From Bacteroidales bacterium (GTDB lineage: Bacteria; Bacteroidota; Bacteroidia; Bacteroidales; VadinHA17), in the NCBI GenBank assembly GCA_003141415.1, contig PLLX01000122.1, positions 1 through 37,313 on the forward strand: a DNA stretch of 37,313 nt, given 5' to 3'. Numbering within the stretch: position 1 is the first letter of the stretch; every line of letters starts with the position of its first letter. The position numbers and the translations under genes are program-made. Shown here piece by piece: positions 33,868 to 37,313 of the stretch. The notes below the pieces were generated by a model, which worked only from the letters and a program-made list of their open reading frames with translations, searched no databases and had not been told where the DNA came from.

Positions 33868-34743
33868 ATGGAAGAAAATTTAATTATCGATTTTACACCA
33901 ACAGGGCTGATTCCCACCAAAAGTTTAACTCCTCATGTTCCGGTAAGTGTTTCTGAAATAATTGAAGATGTTCATTCAGCCTGGGAACTTGGAATAACAA
34001 AAGTTCATCTGCATGCCAGAGATACCCAAACCGGAAACCCCACTTATAAGAAGGATGTTTATGCGTCAATAATTGGAGAAATAAGGAAATTTGCTCCCTC
34101 TTTGGTTATTTGCGTTTCACTTAGTGGAAGATCATTCAATAAATTTGAGGAACGTTCCGAGGCTTTGGAATTAGAAGGCTTTTTAAAACCTGATATGGGA
34201 AGTCTTACTCTTAGTTCATTGAATTTCAATAAAATCGCAAGTATTAATTCACCCGAAATGATTCAGAATTTAGCCAGTAAAATGAAGAATTTGGGAATAG
34301 TTCCGGAATTGGAAGCATTTGATGCAGGTATGATTAATTATGCAAAATATCTTATAAAAAAAGAATTGCTAAATCCTCCGTATTATTTTAATCTTTTACT
34401 GGGAAATATCGCCTGCGCTCAAGCTGACATTCTACATGCCGGATTGATGATTCGCGAATTACCGGAAAACTCAATTTGGAGCCTTGCAGGGATCGGCGAC
34501 CAACAATTGATGATGAACTCAGTTGCAATTGCAATAGGAGGAGGAGTGAGAGTTGGACTTGAGGACAACATCTGGTATACTGCATCAAGAAATACATTAG
34601 CCAGTAATACAGATCTTCTTAAAAGAATTCATGTTCTTTCAGAAGCAAACGCAAGAAAAATAATGACATCTGAAGAATTCAGGCAAAAAATGAATCTAGA
34701 AAGTGGCAATGGTAGATATGGTCGTGCTATTAATAAAAACTGA
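33868..34743 (+). CDS. BKACE (beta-keto acid cleavage enzyme, DUF849) family protein
   Basis: 291 residues in a TIM barrel. BKACE enzymes split a beta-keto acid with acetyl-CoA into a CoA ester and acetoacetate, using zinc. Zinc-binding HLHARD is visible (His47, His49), as are VSLSGRS, ELEAFDAGMI, and the late RVGLEDN motif carrying the conserved Arg, Glu and Asp. The N-terminal stretch FTPTGLIPTKSLTPHVPVS is somewhat different from the Kce type, so the substrate is open. It is followed after 6 bases by the GNAT-like gene, with which it is probably co-transcribed; both point toward the NRPS-type genes on the other strand. Confidence 0.88.
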   Translation: MEENLIIDFTPTGLIPTKSLTPHVPVSVSEIIEDVHSAWELGITKVHLHARDTQTGNPTYKKDVYASIIGEIRKFAPSLVICVSLSGRSFNKFEERSEALELEGFLKPDMGSLTLSSLNFNKIASINSPEMIQNLASKMKNLGIVPELEAFDAGMINYAKYLIKKELLNPPYYFNLLLGNIACAQADILHAGLMIRELPENSIWSLAGIGDQQLMMNSVAIAIGGGVRVGLEDNIWYTASRNTLASNTDLLKRIHVLSEANARKIMTSEEFRQKMNLESGNGRYGRAINKN

Positions 34744-34749
34744 AATAAA

Positions 34750-35412
34750 ATGACCTTTACTTCACTGAAAAAAACAGACATTTCATTTTTAAAAAAAATT
34801 CAGGTCAAGGTTCGTTATGGTTTAACTTTGCAAGCCATCAGATACATGTTTATCAGGATTGGCATTGAGTTTACTCCGTACTATTTGTTTCAGGAGGGTA
34901 TAAACATCACGGAAGTACCAGAGATTAAAGGGCTAGATGCTAATTATTCTTGCGAGTTGATCAGACCTGAGGACATGAAAATAATTGGAGCTTTAAATTA
35001 TGCCGGATTTTCAGAAGAGAAATTACTTAAATTGGTTGAGGTCGGTGAAAAGTGTATAGGAATAAAACACAATGGGGAAATTGTTGCCTTCATGTGGATT
35101 AATTTTATTGAATTAAGCTATAAGGCTACTGTTATTCATTTAAAAAGCGACGAAGCATATTTATGGTTTATGTATACAATGGAGTCTTACAGAGGAAATA
35201 ATTTAGCACCATATTTACGATATAAAAGTTATGAAATGCTTAAAGAAATGGGACGGGATAAATTATATAGCATAAGTGATTATTTTAATTCTCCGGCTGT
35301 TACATTTAAAAAGAAACTTAATGCAAAAAAGTTAGAACTTATATTGTTTATTCAATTATTCAATAAATTACATCGGAGTTTCACATTAAAATCAGATTAT
35401 TCTTCACAGTAA
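34750..35412 (+). CDS. GNAT-like acyltransferase
   Basis: 220 residues. The C-terminal half has the acetyl-CoA-binding pattern of GNAT proteins: IGIKHNGEIVAFMWINF (strand-turn-strand), then YTMESYRGNNLAPYLRYKSYEML with the modified Q/RxxGxA loop RGNNLA, then a YSISDYFNSPAVTFKKKLNA segment (Asn and the lysine helix typical of the fold's last part). The N-terminal 60 residues are not recognised. It starts 6 bases after the BKACE gene. Its 3' end overlaps that of the 4'-phosphopantetheinyl transferase gene by 16 bases in convergent orientation. Substrate unknown; acylation of a natural-product precursor is possible. Confidence 0.75.
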   Translation: MTFTSLKKTDISFLKKIQVKVRYGLTLQAIRYMFIRIGIEFTPYYLFQEGINITEVPEIKGLDANYSCELIRPEDMKIIGALNYAGFSEEKLLKLVEVGEKCIGIKHNGEIVAFMWINFIELSYKATVIHLKSDEAYLWFMYTMESYRGNNLAPYLRYKSYEMLKEMGRDKLYSISDYFNSPAVTFKKKLNAKKLELILFIQLFNKLHRSFTLKSDYSSQ

Positions 35413-36179
35413 TATTGTACTTTCTCAACATTCAGCTGATGCAGCAATATTTTCGCCTTTCGAGGTGCAGAAACACTTAAATAATATTTAAATACTTTTT
35501 TAGAATAGATAAAATGATTACTGTATGTAGAATCATCATTCATGTATTCGATCGTTTCCCTGCTGAATGTGTTTTCCTTTTTAATTACATGAACTTGTGA
35601 AAGATTTGAAATAATACCTGTTCCCATAGCTTTTAAAAGTGATTCTTTCCGTGTCCATAAAAGAAAAAATCTGTTTCTCGAATCTTCAGGGGAATCTAAA
35701 ATAAATTTACGTTCTATAGTACTAAAAAATTTTACTATAATAGATTTAAAATCAACATTTCTGTCCACTTTTTCCAAATCAATGCCTACTTTGACGCGTT
35801 CAGAAATGGCAAATGCAAATGCATCACGGGTATGTGAAATATTAAAAAACAAAAGATCCCCTTCCAACCGGGGTTTATTATTTCCTTCGTTAATAATCTG
35901 GATTCCTGAGGGATCAGCATTTAGTTTCTTTGCCAGTATCAACCTAAGCAAAGTGTGACAGAACAAATATGTGTTCCTGTCTTCCCTGAAGTGCAGTTTC
36001 TCAGCTTTTAATTTATCCTTATGGTCAATAAAAATCTTTAACCTTGAATATTCAGTACTAATGTCTTTTGTTTTTGCAAAGTATACGTCAATGACCGCAG
36101 AGTCTTTATCTGATACTGAGTTTCCAGTGGGGTCAGGATTACAACGAATATAATTGTTTGCTAAAATAGATGATCTCAT
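35397..36179 (-). CDS. 4'-phosphopantetheinyl transferase (Sfp type)
   Basis: 260 residues. It attaches the phosphopantetheine arm of CoA to carrier proteins. Conserved motifs: FNISHTRDAFAFAI (P-loop-like CoA contact), VGIDLEKVDRN (metal-binding Asp and Glu), and WTRKESLLKAMGTGI (catalytic WxxKEA-like). The size and motif spacing fit the Sfp/EntD group used by peptide and polyketide synthases rather than the small AcpS. It follows the thioesterase gene after 13 bases on the same strand, so it belongs to the biosynthetic operon that extends out of the window. Confidence 0.93.
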   Translation of the reverse strand: MRSSILANNYIRCNPDPTGNSVSDKDSAVIDVYFAKTKDISTEYSRLKIFIDHKDKLKAEKLHFREDRNTYLFCHTLLRLILAKKLNADPSGIQIINEGNNKPRLEGDLLFFNISHTRDAFAFAISERVKVGIDLEKVDRNVDFKSIIVKFFSTIERKFILDSPEDSRNRFFLLWTRKESLLKAMGTGIISNLSQVHVIKKENTFSRETIEYMNDDSTYSNHFIYSKKVFKYYLSVSAPRKAKILLHQLNVEKVQYYCEE

Positions 36180-36192
36180 AGTTCAAACTATT

Positions 36193-37107
36193 TTAATTTT
36201 CTACATTGTCCATCAGCTTCTCAATCTCTTTACCAATAATTTCACCATACTTTTTTTCGATCATCATTGACATATGATTTCCTTCGAGGACTATATTTTT
36301 TACTTTATCAGAAAGGAACTCCCATCCATAATAGTCTTTGTAGGTTGAATTATCTTCATTTACCTTGAATAACAGTATGTTTCCTCTGAATTTTTCCGGT
36401 CGATATTTATAGAGCAAGATTAAATAATTAGTAACAATATAATAAGGTCGTAACGACTTAGGAAGACGTTTTCTTATTAGGAAGAAGGTGTTAAAAACAG
36501 GCATTTTTAAAAATTGCCATAACTTTTTAAAAATTGGTTTAAAAATACCTTTATAAATGTGAAATATATTTCTATGAAGGGAAAATGATTCATTTGCATA
36601 AGGACTCATACTATCAAATAAGGTTAAAAAGGGTTCTGTGTGACCTGACTTTTGTAACTGAACAGCCATTTCATAAGCAATAACTCCCCCAAAAGAATGC
36701 CCTCCAATAACATATGGACCATTTGGCAATACTTTTTTTAATTGATTTATATATTCCGTCGCAAGAGATTCCACACTACTATATTCACTTTTCTTTCCAG
36801 TCAGCCACCCATCATCGAAAAATCCATAAATCGGTTGATTTAAACCAAGATAATCACTTAAGAAGTAACTAAACTTACCACAATAAATTAAAATTAATGA
36901 AGTCTTTGTCCCTCCGGGATTAATAGACATCATGTTTTTGGATTCATTTGGCCAATAATATTTAATTAAATCCCCCTTGAATTCTTTAAGTTTCTCTATA
37001 AGTTCAGAAGTAATATTTTCCTCCGGACCAGCATATATTATTTTACCTTCTGAAAAAGAGATCTCAATCTCCTTTTTTTTAAGCTCTTCTAAAAATTCAC
37101 CAAACAT
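36193..37107 (-). CDS. Thioesterase with N-terminal TubC-like docking domain
   Basis: 304 residues. Residues 1-52 match the TubC N-terminal docking domain pattern (FLEELKKKEIEISFSEGKI, then ITSELIEKLKEFKGDLIKYY), which links subunits of peptide/polyketide synthases. The rest is an alpha/beta-hydrolase type I thioesterase: LILIYCGKF, YINQLKKVLPNGPYVIGGHS with the nucleophile in GHSFGG, the acid in LFDSM, and the catalytic His in EGNHMSMM. It would release the finished product from the last carrier domain. Its ATG overlaps the stop codon of the upstream carrier-protein gene (TAATG), so translation is coupled. Confidence 0.9.
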   Translation of the reverse strand: MFGEFLEELKKKEIEISFSEGKIIYAGPEENITSELIEKLKEFKGDLIKYYWPNESKNMMSINPGGTKTSLILIYCGKFSYFLSDYLGLNQPIYGFFDDGWLTGKKSEYSSVESLATEYINQLKKVLPNGPYVIGGHSFGGVIAYEMAVQLQKSGHTEPFLTLFDSMSPYANESFSLHRNIFHIYKGIFKPIFKKLWQFLKMPVFNTFFLIRKRLPKSLRPYYIVTNYLILLYKYRPEKFRGNILLFKVNEDNSTYKDYYGWEFLSDKVKNIVLEGNHMSMMIEKKYGEIIGKEIEKLMDNVEN

Positions 37108-37313
37108 TATATACTCCCTCTGATTATTACAGATTTAGTTTTTTCTTTTTTGTCCTCAGATTTGGTTTTGGGCACTTTATTTACTGAATGATCAATAAAG
37201 TCAGAAAAATCTCTAATCCGTGGATTATCAAACACTATTCTTAAACCTAATTCTAATTTAAATTCAGTTTCGATTTTTGAAAGAATTGAAATTGCTAAAA
37301 GTGAATTTCCACC
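37107..37313 (-). CDS. C-terminal end of a carrier-protein (PCP/ACP) domain, NRPS/PKS subunit (partial)
   Basis: Only the last 68 residues are in the window. The visible start, GGNSLLAISILSKIE, contains the phosphopantetheine-binding serine in the (L/F)GG-x-SL motif of a carrier domain. The end of the domain (LELGLRIVFDNPRIRDFSDF) is followed by a charged tail rich in Lys and Glu, ending RGSI and TAA at 37109-37107. The upstream part (adenylation, ketosynthase or other domains, or a lone carrier) lies beyond the window. The tail could dock to the TubC-like domain of the next protein. Confidence 0.85.
   Translation of the reverse strand, partial: GGNSLLAISILSKIETEFKLELGLRIVFDNPRIRDFSDFIDHSVNKVPKTKSEDKKEKTKSVIIRGSI

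Overview
The window is a chromosomal fragment of a Bacteroidota bacterium, probably an anaerobic member of the Bacteroidales/Marinilabiliales. The evidence is several promoters of the Bacteroidetes type (TTTG - about 19 bases - TAnnTTTG), few Shine-Dalgarno sequences, a short 287-aa primary sigma factor, a Rho factor with a long charged insertion, a tmRNA whose tag ends ENNYALAA, a 1184-aa pyruvate:ferredoxin oxidoreductase, and family markers such as SiaC/DUF1987, DUF4199, BlaI/M56-TonB proteins and GH97. The order-level placement is inference.

Layout. 1-4.8 kb: exported MsrB-MsrA fusion (cut by the window edge), a small lipoprotein, a possible outer-membrane protein, gapA, then a SiaC-like protein with a lone FtsX/MacB-type permease on the other strand. 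5.1-8.3 kb: a BlaI repressor and an M56 sensor peptidase carrying a TonB C-terminal domain, followed by two separate TonB-C proteins. All three transcription units start with the same dyad-plus-promoter cassette, so this looks like a small BlaI regulon. 8.3-19.5 kb: housekeeping genes (LuxC-type acyl-CoA reductase, pRiA4b ORF-3-like protein, miaA, rpe, rpoD, rho, nifJ, ruvX, def).

19.5-23.5 kb: an accessory island of about 3.7 kb between two nearly identical 73-bp direct repeats, the second of which abuts the comEC start. It holds a possible beta-barrel protein and a two-gene operon: a winged-helix-like protein fused to a nucleoside 2-deoxyribosyltransferase/TIR-like domain (frameshifted near its end), and a three-helix membrane protein of unknown family. 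A compound inverted-repeat element also lies inside it.

23.5-31.7 kb: comEC, a trkA remnant with an internal deletion, a TsaC/YciO-family gene, the SRP RNA gene (minus strand), a DUF4199 protein, two glycosyltransferases, an AlaDH/PNT-family dehydrogenase and the tmRNA gene. 31.8-37.3 kb: an exported Gfo/Idh/MocA oxidoreductase behind a GH97 pseudogene, a BKACE (DUF849) enzyme with a GNAT-like protein, and the 3' end of a nonribosomal peptide/polyketide cluster: 4'-phosphopantetheinyl transferase, thioesterase with a TubC-like docking domain, and the C-terminal end of a carrier-protein domain running off the window.

Intergenic DNA is rich in small structured repeats: hairpins with GGA/TCC triloops, 7-bp-phased tandem repeats at several sites, and paired CCCCTTTAGGGG-type elements. 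Two deletion-derived pseudogenes and one single-base frameshift indicate gene decay or, less likely, assembly error.
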